From the IMG/VR virus record IMGVR_UViG_3300025771_000039, positions 1 to 49,288 of that record: DNA of 49,288 nucleotides. One strand, given 5' to 3'. The position numbers and the translations under genes were made by a program. Below, piece by piece: positions 21,886-32,800 of the stretch (its first letter is position 1; every line of letters begins with the position of its first letter). The stretch comes from a virus. Below the pieces are notes generated by a model. It did not search any database and was not told the DNA's origin. It worked only from the letters and a program-made list of their open reading frames with translations.

Positions 21886-22093
21886 GTGGAGAATCGTCAT
21901 CTCCTTGCATTTTTTTATATTGCTTCGCCTGTCTTGCTCTTGACTCATCTTTAAACATTTCTAGTATAACATTTATTTGCTGTTGAACCGCAGGATTGTG
22001 TGTCATAAAATATTTACGACTAAGTTCAATAATTTTATCTTCGATTTCAGAATCGGTAAGATCTGTTAAACTATCTACAAGTGGGTTAAACAT
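21860..22093 (-). CDS. Hypothetical protein, 77 aa, structural-region
   Basis: 77 residues, helical and acidic/basic (DSLTDLTDSEIEDKIIELSRKYF, VQQQINVILEMFKDESRARQAKQYKK). I do not recognise a T4 counterpart. It follows the 1078-aa structural gene by 12 bases and probably shares its late transcript. Confidence 0.7.
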   Translation of the reverse strand: MFNPLVDSLTDLTDSEIEDKIIELSRKYFMTHNPAVQQQINVILEMFKDESRARQAKQYKKMQGDDDSPLDNLINVS

Positions 22094-22105
22094 AGTATTA
22101 CTTAT

Positions 22106-25100
22106 TTAAATGTTGAATTGATAGTTTGCAAATAGAATATATTTTTCTTTATCGTCTTCTATGCTGTTTTTAATAATATATCTATCTAAATCAAAATTTA
22201 TATTTTTAAAGTTAAAGTTTGATTCTGTAATATTTTTAATAATTGCATCCGAGTCGCCCGGGTTGCAATAACATAATACAACTGCATTTGTATGCTCAGT
22301 TTGCACAACGCCTTCTTGTGGTGTACGCATCCATAACGGTAAGTAATCTCTATCAGTATCGCCTATTGCTCTTATATTAGATCTCATATGTTCTAAACTT
22401 ACTCTATGTCTAACATTATCTGTAGACTGGCTTATTTTTATAGCATCACTATCAACTTTGATTGTGTTTGCGATAGGACGTAGTCTCTTAGGCTCAGAAT
22501 CTAATAGTTCAAGTTTTATTGATATACCTGCTTCGCCACCGTCTCTAAGTTCAACTTCAAAGTCGTCTTTGTCTACGTTAAGTTTAACATCACCGTCTCG
22601 TGTTTCGATTAAGATTGTACCTGTAGTTTTTTGGTATACAAATTTTACAGTATTTCTGCCTTCGATAGCAAGTACACTTTCACCAGATCCAATTTTTGAA
22701 TTATCATCTAGAGCACTATACTGTACACTGTCAACTGTAATTTTATTCTTAGTTTCGATACTAAATGATTTTTTTGTCAAACCTGTCTTGCTCTCTGCTG
22801 TGTCAATAACAGGAATATAAACAACTTCGTATATCGGAGTATTCTGTCCAGGTTGTTTTGCTACTGCCTTTGTTGGTGCACCTAATATATATTTTTTACG
22901 TTTATGATTCTTTGCTGCTGCACTTACAAATTCATCTATTAAACTTTTTTCAATACCTGCATATATAAGCATTTCCATTTCACGCTTTATGCCAAACATA
23001 GGATCGCTTACTCTATATATTTTTGTTTGATCAAATATTTCTGGGTTTGTCATAAACTCTTTATATGACTTACGCATTGTAGTTTCTAATAAAGGTTTTG
23101 CTACAATGTCAGTATATTCCATTTTTGTAGGTTCGACAACTTTTAGTGTAAATTCACGTGACGTTGCATTCAGTCCAAATCTATCTCTAGCTCTTACTGT
23201 AAACTTAAATGTTTCTTCGTATAAAAATTCACTAGAGTCATTTGCACTATCTTTCCAAGTCTGTGGACTACCTATTAGTAACCCTCGATATGATAATTCA
23301 ATTCCTTGTGGCAGTGTACCTGCGGTCAAGTCGTAAAGCATTGGACTTTCAATATTAACTGTTTCTGCTTCGACAAACAAATATGTAGGTTTGTTAGTTT
23401 GTACAGTTCCTAAATCAGCCGGTGTATTCCAAACAATATTACTATCTATTTCACCTATTACTGCAAGTTCAAATGTTTTACTTTTAGTTGGTTGTGTGGT
23501 TTCGTCAACACTACTAACTATAAGATTCTTTTTAAAGAAGTCATCTTTTAATAAAGCTAAACCTATATTTCTATTTTTATCAAGTTGTGCAACAATGTTG
23601 CCACTAAATGTTATCTTATCAAAGTTACGTGCAACTATAGTAATTTCAGCTGGACTAGAATCATATGTAAGAAATGCGTCTATCTTTTCTTTAAACTGAA
23701 CTAAGAATCTTGTAAAAGATGTATCTGGTAGTGTAACTTGCCATCTATGTCCTTCGACAACATTTACTTCGTAGTCAACTAACGATCCGCCATATGTAGT
23801 TTGTAAATATGCTTTCAAATCATTTACGGTTGTGTTATCGAGTGCATGTGAATTAATTTCGTAAGTTAAGAATTTGCTTATACTTTGTACTACATAATTA
23901 TTTCCGTCAACCTTAAGTGTTCGATTTGCATATTCGTCTTTTTGCGATTGTGAAATAGAATTTACATAGACAAAGTTTTGTCCAGGTTGAGCAGTTTTAA
24001 AAATTACTAAACTATTTTTAGGCGATAATGATTCAAGTAGTGTTATAATATCATAATCATTATTAGTATCATCATAGCCTGTTACAGTTACTAGTGCATT
24101 ATTAATAAACAATTGCTTATTAACTAATGCTTCTAAATCATTTATACCATCAGATGCAGTTAAGTCAGTTTTATAAATTTTAAATTCTTTAGCGCCCATT
24201 ACTACATCTTCGTAGTAAGTTCCAAATACAGTTACAGTTTCGTAGTCAACTTGTATACGTGTTGCTTTGATTGTAAATTTATAATTTTTAGTTACAGCAG
24301 GCTGATATGGAATGTATCCTGAAAGCTCACCGGTATTACTTTGTAAACTTAATCCTTCAGGTAATTCACTAATACTGCCGTCGTCGTTAAAATCTTCTAG
24401 TTCAAATACTTCTGTACCCACAAGCGTTGGATCGTCAATAATATCTAAAAATATAGTTGTGTAATTGTTTGCTCGCTTTATGCCTAAATTTCTCGGTGTA
24501 ATCCAAACTGGAGATCTTACATTTGTAGTATCGGCTCTAAATACCCCTGTACCAGCTTGCATCACAGTGTTATCTGCTGTTAGAAAATCATCACCGACTA
24601 CGTAGATTTGAAACTCTCTGCGTACTTCTGATATACCATCTGTTACAGTAACAGCAAATGGATAATATCTATTTAATTTTTTATACGTTTGTAGTTCTTC
24701 AAAATAACCAAACGGTTGTGAATCATAAAAAAATGAACTATATCCGCTTTGGTTACGCTGTCCGTAATCTAATGGTATATCACCAAATGGCTGTGCATCG
24801 TATCCGCTATCTCTATATCTTTTATCTAAACTTAGTAACGGTTCAGTTGTACCTGTAATTTTACCATCACGAGAAAGTGTAAGCCCTGGAGGTAATACCC
24901 CGTCGTCATTTGCAATATAAAAATCTAACACTTGTCCTGCTAATATATCGTCGTCAGTTGCAAGTAATTGAAAATCAATAAATTCGTTGTCAAGTATAAA
25001 CAACGTGTCATTTGGGCCTACAGGTAATAGTCCTTCTTGACTAACCCATGCTGGATTATCTGGTCCTATGACAATAATCTTAAAATGTTGATCTTCAAAA

Positions 25101-25342
25101 TAACCTTGATAAAACGCACGAACAACAAATTCATATTCTGTATCAAGTGTAACTTCCTCTACGGTACCTCTAATAGAGTTGTTATTTAAAATTGTACCTT
25201 TTGGTAAATTTCCACTTAATATTTCTAACTCTATACCGCTTAATCCGTTAGCAATAGGTAAAGAGAGATTTATGTAAGTGCCTTCATTAATTGTTTTTAA
25301 CGTAGAACCTGAAGTTGTGCTCCATAACGAGGTTTGTGTCAT
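22106..25342 (-). CDS. Large virion structural protein with Ig/cadherin-like domains
   Basis: 1078 residues. At least four repeats of a putative-Ig/cadherin pattern are seen in the first 750 residues, with motifs such as LPKGTILNNNSIRGT, LPPGLTLSRDGKITGT, LPEGLSLQSNTGELSG and LPQGIELSYRGLLIGS. The rest is mixed alpha/beta. This repeat type is common in marine T4-like tail or fibre proteins. It follows the fibre genes in the same orientation, with AGGGAG before the ATG. Probable baseplate or fibre component; the exact T4 equivalent is not known. Confidence 0.85.
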   Translation of the reverse strand: MTQTSLWSTTSGSTLKTINEGTYINLSLPIANGLSGIELEILSGNLPKGTILNNNSIRGTVEEVTLDTEYEFVVRAFYQGYFEDQHFKIIVIGPDNPAWVSQEGLLPVGPNDTLFILDNEFIDFQLLATDDDILAGQVLDFYIANDDGVLPPGLTLSRDGKITGTTEPLLSLDKRYRDSGYDAQPFGDIPLDYGQRNQSGYSSFFYDSQPFGYFEELQTYKKLNRYYPFAVTVTDGISEVRREFQIYVVGDDFLTADNTVMQAGTGVFRADTTNVRSPVWITPRNLGIKRANNYTTIFLDIIDDPTLVGTEVFELEDFNDDGSISELPEGLSLQSNTGELSGYIPYQPAVTKNYKFTIKATRIQVDYETVTVFGTYYEDVVMGAKEFKIYKTDLTASDGINDLEALVNKQLFINNALVTVTGYDDTNNDYDIITLLESLSPKNSLVIFKTAQPGQNFVYVNSISQSQKDEYANRTLKVDGNNYVVQSISKFLTYEINSHALDNTTVNDLKAYLQTTYGGSLVDYEVNVVEGHRWQVTLPDTSFTRFLVQFKEKIDAFLTYDSSPAEITIVARNFDKITFSGNIVAQLDKNRNIGLALLKDDFFKKNLIVSSVDETTQPTKSKTFELAVIGEIDSNIVWNTPADLGTVQTNKPTYLFVEAETVNIESPMLYDLTAGTLPQGIELSYRGLLIGSPQTWKDSANDSSEFLYEETFKFTVRARDRFGLNATSREFTLKVVEPTKMEYTDIVAKPLLETTMRKSYKEFMTNPEIFDQTKIYRVSDPMFGIKREMEMLIYAGIEKSLIDEFVSAAAKNHKRKKYILGAPTKAVAKQPGQNTPIYEVVYIPVIDTAESKTGLTKKSFSIETKNKITVDSVQYSALDDNSKIGSGESVLAIEGRNTVKFVYQKTTGTILIETRDGDVKLNVDKDDFEVELRDGGEAGISIKLELLDSEPKRLRPIANTIKVDSDAIKISQSTDNVRHRVSLEHMRSNIRAIGDTDRDYLPLWMRTPQEGVVQTEHTNAVVLCYCNPGDSDAIIKNITESNFNFKNINFDLDRYIIKNSIEDDKEKYILFANYQFNI

Positions 25343-25354
25343 TTATTGTCTCCC

Positions 25355-26242
25355 TTACACAATAAGATCACCTAAGTCAATCGTCCTTGTTTCAGGATCT
25401 CCAAATGTTCCCATGTCTACATCAGGATCGCCATAAAGCCACTCTTGTACACTAGCTATAGTATCTCCTAAAAATCCAAAATTCCATTCATTTTCTACAA
25501 CAGCAGGAATATCACTTCTTAATGCTAATTCGCCATTTGCGTTAGGAAGTGTTATAGTTCTATCTGCTGAATAATTGCCCTGCGCTAGTGTAACTTTAAA
25601 TCCGTTTGCATTTTGTGAATCAAATTCTAATGCTGCTGTATTTACAACTTGATTAGCAATCGGTCCTGTAATTTTACCAGTTGCAGCATTTACTAATACT
25701 GCTTCGTTAGCATCTGTAACATTGCCTACATGAGTTCCTATAAATTTAGTAGCTGAAATACTAGGTGAGTTTGTAATTGTATTACCGCCTGCATCTAAAT
25801 TTCCTCCAAGAACCGGTGTTGTATCTTCACTTAGTTCGTTAAATGTTGATGTTATAGTTAAAGTTGATCCAACAAGTCTTGTAGAAATGCTTCCGCTACC
25901 ATACAGATTAATGTTGTCAGTGGTTTCTAATATTTTACTACCACTATCTGAAACAACAACTATACGCTTTAATCCAGTATCTACGTCAATAGTTATTTTA
26001 TCTTCAGATGATGTTAAAGTAGTATCAAACCCGCCTACGAGTTTTTTAAATTGTAATTCAAAATTATTTTTCTTTGCAAATATTCCTTCGCCGATAGTTC
26101 CGATATTAGTTGCTGTGGTAGACTCGTCGTCTCTTAGATCCAGATCTATAAAATTAAGGTTTACTTTACGAAAGGCTTCTCTAAGGTCATCGCCTGTTCC
26201 ATCATTTGCAAAAGTTCCTATGTTAATCTGTTCTAAACTCAT
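25355..26242 (-). CDS. Tail fibre-like protein with shared N-terminal module
   Basis: 295 residues. The N-terminus INIGTFANDGTGDDLREAF, then RKVNLNFIDL, is closely similar to that of the 2822-aa protein. The body is Gly/Thr/Asn-rich beta (LGGNLDAGGNTITNSPSI; ATKFIGTHVGNVTDANEA) as in fibre shafts. The C-terminus is acidic (YGDPDVDMGTFGDPETRTID). Part of the late structural unit between the 185-aa and 1078-aa genes. Confidence 0.82.
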   Translation of the reverse strand: MSLEQINIGTFANDGTGDDLREAFRKVNLNFIDLDLRDDESTTATNIGTIGEGIFAKKNNFELQFKKLVGGFDTTLTSSEDKITIDVDTGLKRIVVVSDSGSKILETTDNINLYGSGSISTRLVGSTLTITSTFNELSEDTTPVLGGNLDAGGNTITNSPSISATKFIGTHVGNVTDANEAVLVNAATGKITGPIANQVVNTAALEFDSQNANGFKVTLAQGNYSADRTITLPNANGELALRSDIPAVVENEWNFGFLGDTIASVQEWLYGDPDVDMGTFGDPETRTIDLGDLIV

Positions 26243-26251
26243 TGTTAATCC

Positions 26252-26809
26252 TTAAAATAAAATTGAAAATACAAGTGATCTAGCTTCACTTACCATTTTT
26301 CTTCTTTTACCCTCTTCTATTATATAAAACACACCAGTATCAGAATCAAATGATATACCACCTATACCTTCTAATGCAGTGTTTTTAATTCTACCTACTA
26401 AATCTGTATACGTTTCTACTATATGTGCTTGAGCAAATCTTCTGCTAGGTTGACCGACAAAAACTGTATCATCAGATGTTGGAAATAAATCATCTGTAAA
26501 TTCACCATTAAACAAGCCTGCCTCGCTTAGTGTAACATATTCGATATCTCTACCATTTGACGCTACTCTTAAAAATTTATTTTGTTTTCCGCCGTATAAA
26601 TCAACAGCATTATTTGCTCTTAAATAATTTTCCGGAGTAACTGTTGTGCCATCTACTTCTAATGTAGCAGCACTTACTGTACCTAATGATGCCACGCCAG
26701 CAACATTTGTAATAGAAACATCTCTAAGATTTAAATTATCACCCTCGGGTATTTCTTTAATCTTATTATTATCAGTTACATCTAATATAAGTGGAAATCT
26801 ATCTGCCAT
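26252..26809 (-). CDS. Structural/fibre-associated protein, 185 aa
   Basis: 185 residues. N-terminal FPLILDVTDNNKIKEIPEGD, then NLNLRDVSI, with beta repeats (VAGVASLGTVSAATLEVDGTT) and a C-terminal LGRIKNTALEG-like region typical of phage fibre or collar proteins. A late-type promoter box at 26829-26837 and a GGAAGA ribosome site precede the ATG. Function within the tail is not resolved. Confidence 0.75.
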   Translation of the reverse strand: MADRFPLILDVTDNNKIKEIPEGDNLNLRDVSITNVAGVASLGTVSAATLEVDGTTVTPENYLRANNAVDLYGGKQNKFLRVASNGRDIEYVTLSEAGLFNGEFTDDLFPTSDDTVFVGQPSRRFAQAHIVETYTDLVGRIKNTALEGIGGISFDSDTGVFYIIEEGKRRKMVSEARSLVFSILF

Positions 26810-26828
26810 GTCTTCTTCCTATTGTAAT

Positions 26829-26837
26829 GTATTTATG
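26829..26837 (-). promoter_or_regulatory. Late-type promoter box CATAAATAC
   Basis: Minus-strand CATAAATAC, about 19 bases upstream of the ATG at 26809, with GGAAGA between. It sits in the 44-base gap after the giant structural gene. Confidence 0.6.
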
Positions 26838-26853
26838 CAAAATTGCAGTCAGC

Positions 26854-29800
26854 TTAATGCTTGCCAACTACAATTTCGATAATTCCTTCACTTTCATTGG
26901 TTTTATTTTCTAGAGACTTACCAATTATTCTACCTGCATTAGCATCGTTATTGACTACTGCAAATCCTGGAATATCACTAGTAACTAAAATATCACCTTT
27001 TTCTACTTTGCCTATAACATTACACGGTACTCTCCCTTGTAATGCTACAGCAGCTACAAACTCGCTTTCACAATGTGAATTCATTAAGTATGCTGGATTT
27101 GTAGAAACAACACCTGCTACTCTATGATCACTGTTGCGTGTAGTTAATGTAAGTTCTTTTTCACCACCAAATATGACTACAGTTCCTGGCTCATAATGAG
27201 TGTCAGCAGTATAGTTTTCTGCAAGGTCAGCATAGTATGCTTCATTTGCAATACCTTGTATAAAGTCGATATACCCTGTGTTGTAAGTGTTAGATGATGC
27301 GCCTATATTATAGGTTGCTGTGTTTGTGCCGCCACCTTCAGGAACAATCTCCCTTGTTCTAATGTCAACTTTTAATTCAGTAGCAGTTCCGTCAGTACCT
27401 GTATCAATTATATCAGTACCATTGCTAGACTTTAAGTTACCTGAAATATTACCTGTAACATTACCAGTTAGATCACCTGTAACATTACCAGTTAAATTAG
27501 CAGTGACCTTAGTTGTGGTTAAATTTCCTGAATCAGGATTATAAGTTAAATGTGTATTATCATCATCAATCTTAAGTCTACTATAACTAGGGTCATTTGG
27601 ATTACTTGCTGCATTAACAAATGTAATTTGATAATCTGTATTATCATTTACAACATCAATTTCAACGTTGTCTGCATTGTCTGCCTTATCTGCTGTTCCA
27701 GCAAATGTTGCATCACCGTTGTGTGTAGTACCAGTATATGTTCCTGTCTCTACTATCTTAGTAGTTGCTAAGCCGTCATCTGTAATTGCATACACATCGC
27801 CCATCACATCACCAGTTAAGTTACCAACAAAGTTTATGTCAGCAACAAAGTTTCTAGCATACATTGTATTGTACTTAAAACTTGTAGATCCAATGTTATA
27901 TCCTGCACTTGCAGTTGACGCATCTGCGTCTGGCTCTTGTCCGTAACTAGAGAATATTGCTGGAACATCACTTCTCCCGCCGGATTGGTTTGATACAACA
28001 ACACCAACCTGTCCTGCTGCTGTTTTACCAGTACCAGCGCCGATTGATATCCCTGTACTATAAGCGTTTTTCTCATCAGGAGCTTCTATAAAACTCATAT
28101 AGTTCCAGCGACTTGCTAATGCTTTTGCAGTACCATATGTACTGTTAGTTTTAAGTGAGCTTTCTACAACAAAATCTTGACCTGCTGTACCATCACCAAT
28201 TATATCCAAATCTGCTGTAATTCTAGCAACTTCTGCACCGGCCGCACCTCTAGCAGTAAATATTGTACCCTGCGCTGGTGTTTTAAAGGTAATGTCAGTA
28301 TTATCAGTGTCAAGTATTATTTGAGTAGTATTAGTTCCTACAATAAGTTTTTTGACATGTACACTACCATCTGCAGTAGTCTTTACAATACTATCATTTG
28401 CTGCTGATGTTGTAATACCAGTGATATCATATGCTTCAGTACCAGTTCTAATAATTGCACCTGTGTCAGCATCAGGAATGTCAGTGTGTAATATGCCGCC
28501 GCCTGTGTTAACTACAGTATTAAATGACACTTCTTCAACTGCACCTGTTGCTGCTGTTGCTCTACCTAAAACATTTTCTGTTTCGATATGCGCAAGATTT
28601 GCTTTTTCAACGCCAGTAGTTGCATTTGATGCTGTGGCAATCTCAGCCCAACCATTAGTCAATGTAAATTGAGTATTATGAAATGCAACTAGTCCTAAAT
28701 CGTTTTGACCTATTCCAGTAGCATCTGTTCTAGTTGTTGCAGCATTCATTGCAAGTTTACTTTGTGCAATAGCCGCTGATGCATTTACATCTGAATTTAC
28801 TATACTACCTGCTTTATATTGAACATCTAGTGTAAGACTACGTCCAGTTGGGTTACCGCCTGATTGACTTGTATTACGTGTAGCTGAAAAATCAATGTCA
28901 CTTCCTGCATCAAAAATACCGTTCATCCATTCGTATTCTGGAAAGTTAATTGTAGTAGCACTCGGTCCAGCTACAACTGATATTACTTCATCTTCAACAA
29001 ATTCAAATGCATTGGTAGAATCGTAAGTTAGATATTGTACAGTACCTAATTTTACATCACTTTCTGTAGCAAAGTCAATTACTAAACCAGTTGCACCCGA
29101 AGTGCCACCTGTAATTGTTTGTCCTAATTCAAATAATCCACCTGTAATACCTTTTACTCCGATTTTTTGTTTACCTGATGCAACAAGGAATTGTGTTTCC
29201 TGTGCATCGTAAATTGTAGTGTCAGTTAGATCGTTTAATGAGTCGATTGCTCCTGCTACTGCGTCTACATAACTCTTACGTGTAGCATCTGTATCTGCTT
29301 CAGGGAATGTTAAGCCAGTAACCATTTGACCATTCATTCTTAAATCACCTGTCATTTGGTTTGCACCGTTAGCAAGTAAAATACTAGGTCCTAATGGATT
29401 CGGAACTGTTTGACCTTCAACATCAATACCAAAGCGTCTGTCAACGTAGCCACGTACTGCACTTTCAGTTGGAACTGCATCAGTAGCATTATCTGCCATA
29501 CTAGAATCTGTACTAAATTCAGCAATAACAACACCACGTTTAAATCCTAATCCGTCAACGTTTGAAAGAGCAATACTTGCTTCAAAACTAACAGCACCAG
29601 TACCTTGATCAACACTAAAGAAGCGTCCTACTCTAAACATACCGTTTTGATCTGTACTTACGTAGAACACACGCCCTTTACCACGTTCAATAACTTCATT
29701 AGATTGATCTGGCTCTCTCGGCGCACCAAAAATAACATTTGGATAGTTACTTGTGTTGTACGACCCTGTACCGACATCTAGGAAATCGTGTCCTGTTGCT

Positions 29801-32800
29801 CTACATGTACTGATGTTAACTGTAACATCACCTAATGCGCCTGCGGCTAGTCCGGCTCTAATAGTATATCCTGGATTAAGAACAATACTTGCTGGTAAGC
29901 CACTGCCTGCATGTGTTGTATTAATATCGTGCCCAACAGGTAAAATGTCAACAATACCATATAAGTTATTAGGATTAACTACATTATCAAGTGTTTGCAC
30001 AATATCGTTGCCTGCACCATCGTCACCAACGCCTCTATAGTTAAACACATAAAACTTTGTACCTTGATATGTAAATATCGGTGCTTCAGCCGTTAGCGTA
30101 TCTGCTGTCCATCCTACTGGACGATTTTCTGTAGGTGTTCTAGCGTTGTTGTTCAATCTGTTAATATCTTTAACATCTGTTGGTGCTTCAACCGCCAACA
30201 CTACGTCATCTACAGAATTACCTTTTGTAGTACCACCTGTAAGAGGTTGATTATTTAACCCAGTTACGTTACCGATTGGTTCAGCTGCATAAGTGTTGTT
30301 AATCTGTAGTCTAATATAATCAAAAACAGTATCGATACCTGCTGCTACTTCATCTGATTCAAGTTCGTCACCTGCACTGTTTGAATTTTGGAAACTAATT
30401 GATCTATAAACTTGGTCTTTATTTTCATCAAACACAATAGCTGTACTAGGACGAATTGTTAGAGTTTGAATATTAGTTAAGTCATCAAGAATATGAATAC
30501 TGTTACGTCTGTATTCAATAAACGTATCTAACGGAACAGCCTCTGCAAGTCCTTCAGAACTAAACCCGCTGGTTGTTGAACCACCATTGCCGCTTGATAA
30601 ATTTAATTTGTAGATATAGTTGTTATATATCGGTGTTAAACTATCACCAGCAAAGGCACCCGATATAGTAACTCCTGTAATAGATCCTATCCCACCAACT
30701 GCGCCAGCATCAATTTCAGATACTGTAATAGTTGCATCGTTAAGAGGTGTAGCACCACCTAATTTTGTACCTACAATAGTAAACGTTTCGCCTACAGCAT
30801 ATCCTGTACCTGCTGTTGTTATAATAACTTCATAACCATTTGTTACGTTCTTCAATACAGTAAACATAGCATTTGTACCAGAAGCTGTACCACCGTCTGT
30901 TTGTGTTTGTACATTTGGTGTAGTAGATTGTCCTATATATGGTGTTGAATTTATGATATGTGTTGATACTCTTTCAATACTGTTTACACTATATCTTTCC
31001 ATTCTACCTAGATTAGTATGATATAAATCAAACTCTGCTCTAGCATCAGGCGGTGTTTTAAAATCATATGTATAAATGCTAAGTGCTTCTTCTCTATTAT
31101 TATATCCAACACTGTCTATGTCAGCCGGTGTACCAATCGGTGTACCAGAAACTGAAACTGCATCAGTTGTAGTAAATACCCCTACTACATTTGTTAGATA
31201 GACATATAACCCGTTTGTGCTAATTGCAACCTCTGCTGATACACCCGGATTTGCACTTGTTACAGCATCACCTGCTGATACACTTACGCCTGTTGGCATA
31301 TGCAGAATTAATTCTGCTGTAAATACCTTAGCAGGATCGACCATATCTTCAACAAGCGAAACTCTATCAGGAACTTCGTTAGGATCAGCACCTTCAGCAA
31401 CTAGTCCGTACTCACCATAACAACTTGATCCTGTAATTGATCTAATCTCAGAACCATTTTTACTATAGTATGAAGTCCAGCAATAATAAGTGAACATACT
31501 AACCATTTCTGATAAAGCTCCGTTTACACAAACAAGTCCATAACCTAAGTCATTAATTTGTGTAAAGTCATTACCTAGCATACTTCTGTTACCAGCAGTT
31601 TGTAATGTAATTGCAATCGGAGTACCCGGTGTAGCATTATCTAAATCAATACCGTTAATAGCACTGGTTATTCCACTAAAACCTATACCACTGTTAGAAC
31701 TAGGATCTAATATAATTGTAGCAGTACCTAATGATTGATCGTATGCTGTAATAGCATTAACTTGGAAACGTCTACCTTGTATATAAAATGCACTTGGCGT
31801 TTGTGGGCGTCTAATAAACAGACCTTGCCCAGGTAAACTTTGAATATTTAATCTAAACGCATCACCTGTAACTTTACCAGTAACCTGTACTGCCATATTA
31901 CCAGAAAATGCATCAACAAACAATCCACCTCTAAATGCTTGTTTGTTAACAGAAGCACTAAAACTTGATCCAGTTTGTATATAAGGAGAGCGTGTAAGTA
32001 CTTGTCCTTCAGGATCTAATACACCCATAAACCCGCCATGCTCTTTAACTGTAATGTTACGTAGAATTGTACCATCGTTCATTAAGAATACATCCATGTC
32101 TTTGTTGTTCTTAGCTGGATTGTATGCGGCATTGAACGCAAATTTTATAGAGTCGATCATGTTTTGTATAATAGTAAACGGTGTTTCGACTTGTGTCCAA
32201 TATTGATTCTTTTCAGTAGCATCAAACGCAGGACCACTTCTATGTGAAGTGTTTGCACTATACCAATTAAAGTTCCCGCCTTCGTAAAATCTAATTACTT
32301 CGTAGGCTTCGTATTTTACATCTGTTTCCCATAAGTCAGGAGTAATATCTCCGTAGAATACATCAGCATTTTGATAAATCCTTGCACTGTCATACAATTC
32401 TGTTGGATTTTGTCCAATCCATATATTGTCAAACATTGTAGGAATATGATCTAATGCGTCAGAAATTTCAGTTTCTATACCTGTATAAGTTGTAGAATTT
32501 TCAAATAGTAAACCTTGTGCTTCTAGTGTAAATTCTAATCCGCCTCTTACAAGATCTTGTGCAATTAAATCTACCATATTACCAATTAAGGATTTAAAAT
32601 CAGCTCTTACATAATTACCATTTACTGCTGTAAAATGTTGATCTTGTAAATATGCATCAACTTGTTCTTTTATAAATTCTTTATTATCTGTAAACACAGT
32701 AGCATATGTATTCCAGTTACCTATATTTGTAAAACCTGGTCCTACATTTTTAGTTGCTGCTGGATTTCTTAAATAGTGTCTACCAAAATATCCGTCAGTG

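Noticed and set aside
27434-27500. Short regular repeats that could suggest a CRISPR array
   Set aside because: Units are in-frame codons of a fibre shaft with no unique spacers, no leader and no cas genes.
27320-28672. Several plus-strand ORFs of 70-106 codons opposite the giant structural gene
   Set aside because: Shadow frames of the minus-strand coding region with biased composition and no start signals.
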